Source: Pseudomonadota bacterium (GTDB lineage Bacteria > Pseudomonadota > Alphaproteobacteria > Azospirillales > Azospirillaceae). Taken from it: a stretch of 6,200 nt of DNA. Below the pieces are notes generated by a model, which worked only from the letters and a program-made list of their open reading frames with translations, had not been told where the DNA came from and made no database searches. The DNA lies in the NCBI GenBank assembly GCA_023416455.1, contig JAEZHQ010000421.1, forward strand, positions 1-6,200, written 5' to 3'. Position 1 is the stretch's first letter. Each line of letters opens with the position of its first letter. Below are positions 5,538 through 6,200 of the stretch, piece after piece. A program made the position numbers and the translations under genes.

Positions 5538-6200
5538 ATGAACCGCGTGGCGATATTCTTCAGGCAACAGGCGTCGGCGGCAACCCTTGCGGTTGCCGCC
5601 GCCCTGTTTTGGTCGGTTCCGCCCGGCTCGGCGGCCGCGGCGCAGGAGGCGGCCGCGGCCCCTGCCGGTGCCTCCGCCCCTGCCGGCCTTGCCGGTCCCC
5701 GCATCGTCATCAGCCTCGCCGACCGCCGGCTCTACCTGTTCGGGGAGGGCGGCGGGACGCGCTCCTTCCCCGTGGCCATCGGGCGGCCCGGCGTTGCGGT
5801 CCCGCTGGGCGACAGCCAGGTGGTGCGCAAGCGGCGCAACCCGACCTGGCGGCCCACCGCCAATCAACGCCACGCCAACCCCTTGCTGCCGGCGGCGGTG
5901 CCGCCCGGGCCGGACAACCCGCTCGGCCGCTACGCCCTCGACCTGGGCTGGCCGGCCATCGCCATCCACGGCACCAACGAGCCGCGTTCCATCGGCCGGC
6001 GGGCCAGCGGCGGCTGCTTCCGCATGATGCCGGCCGACATCGAGGCGCTGTTCGCCGTCGCCGCGGTGGGCACCCCGGTCCGCGTGGTCGCGGCGCCGCT
6101 GCCCCTGCCGGATGGCGGGTCGGACGGGTTCCCGCCCGCCATCCCCGCACCGGCCATCCCCGCACCGGCCGCCCCCGCACCGGCCGCACCGGACCCGCTG
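5538..6200 (+). CDS. L,D-transpeptidase, YkuD family (partial, runs off right edge)
   Basis: The 221 visible residues begin with a signal peptide (MNRVAIFFRQQ, a hydrophobic stretch to about residue 30, probable cleavage after SAAAA near 35). An Ala/Pro linker and a YkuD catalytic domain (about 54-186) follow. The domain opens RIVISLADRRLYLF and contains the active-site motif HGTN (His144) and SGGCFRM with the nucleophile Cys160 and Arg162. The family forms 3-3 peptidoglycan cross-links or attaches proteins to peptidoglycan in the periplasm. After the domain comes a Pro/Ala tail made of AIPAP/AAPAP repeats, still open at the window edge. Between the first strands and the His motif is a longer insert (NPTWRPTANQRHANPLLPAAVPPGPDNPLG), which is common in the family. 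The start at 5538 follows an in-frame TGA at 5526; AGGGGAGG lies 17 nt upstream, which is rather far. It is divergent from the second TPR gene across 75 bp. Confidence 0.9.
   Translation, partial: MNRVAIFFRQQASAATLAVAAALFWSVPPGSAAAAQEAAAAPAGASAPAGLAGPRIVISLADRRLYLFGEGGGTRSFPVAIGRPGVAVPLGDSQVVRKRRNPTWRPTANQRHANPLLPAAVPPGPDNPLGRYALDLGWPAIAIHGTNEPRSIGRRASGGCFRMMPADIEALFAVAAVGTPVRVVAAPLPLPDGGSDGFPPAIPAPAIPAPAAPAPAAPDPL
6141..6185 (+). repeat. 15-bp tandem repeat coding Pro/Ala tail
   Basis: Three consecutive 15-bp units (ATCCCCGCACCGGCC twice, then the same with GCC at the start) encode IPAPA, IPAPA and APAPA in frame in the L,D-transpeptidase. A partial GCACCGG follows. Being in frame and a multiple of three, copy-number changes would lengthen or shorten the tail without breaking the gene. 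Confidence 0.8.

Noticed and set aside
5511..6189. Minus-strand open frames opposite the L,D-transpeptidase
   Set aside because: Arg/Gly/Pro-rich shadow frames; the plus strand has a signal peptide and an intact HGTN/SGGCFR active site.

Overview
The window is about 70% GC, with strong G/C preference at third codon positions. Its families (a short DUF1178-like zinc-ribbon protein, endonuclease III, TPR-glycosyltransferase, Tat-exported type-1 solute-binding protein, YkuD L,D-transpeptidase) fit an alphaproteobacterium. An Azospirillum/Rhodospirillales-type genome is my best guess; this is inference, since no rRNA or marker gene is present. No tRNA, rRNA, CRISPR array, transposase or integrase was seen.

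Layout. (1) The 3' tail of a plus-strand gene ends at 69. (2) A three-gene minus-strand run reads right to left: a TPR-glycosyltransferase (2657 to 1245), an endonuclease III (1161 to 469) and an 80-residue Cys-rich zinc-ribbon protein (367 to 125). The gaps of 83 and 101 bp allow a shared transcript but do not prove one. (3) A 132-bp divergent region (2658-2789) holds a plausible sigma70 promoter for the plus-strand solute-binding protein (2790-4064). (4) That gene converges on a minus-strand TPR protein (5462 to 4128); a strong GC hairpin at the junction overlaps the latter's stop codon. (5) A 75-bp divergent gap leads to a plus-strand L,D-transpeptidase starting at 5538 and running off the right edge with a Pro/Ala repeat tail.

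How the genes relate. The two TPR proteins share a colinear, nearly gap-free N-terminal region, so they look like paralogous scaffolds carrying different C-terminal domains: a GT-A type glycosyltransferase in one, and an unassigned Rossmann-like, possibly GT-B-related half domain in the other. With the L,D-transpeptidase they suggest surface-glycan or envelope work. The solute-binding protein is an orphan here, with no permease or ATPase in view, and lies between the two TPR genes. Endonuclease III is a DNA-repair housekeeping enzyme with an unusual residue at a position normally occupied by Gln.

I see no clear new defence or mobile system. The best leads are the C-terminal domain of the second TPR protein, the Cys-rich tail of the small zinc-ribbon protein, the substituted residue in endonuclease III, the substituted ligand-pocket residue of the binding protein, and GC-rich structured elements at gene ends.
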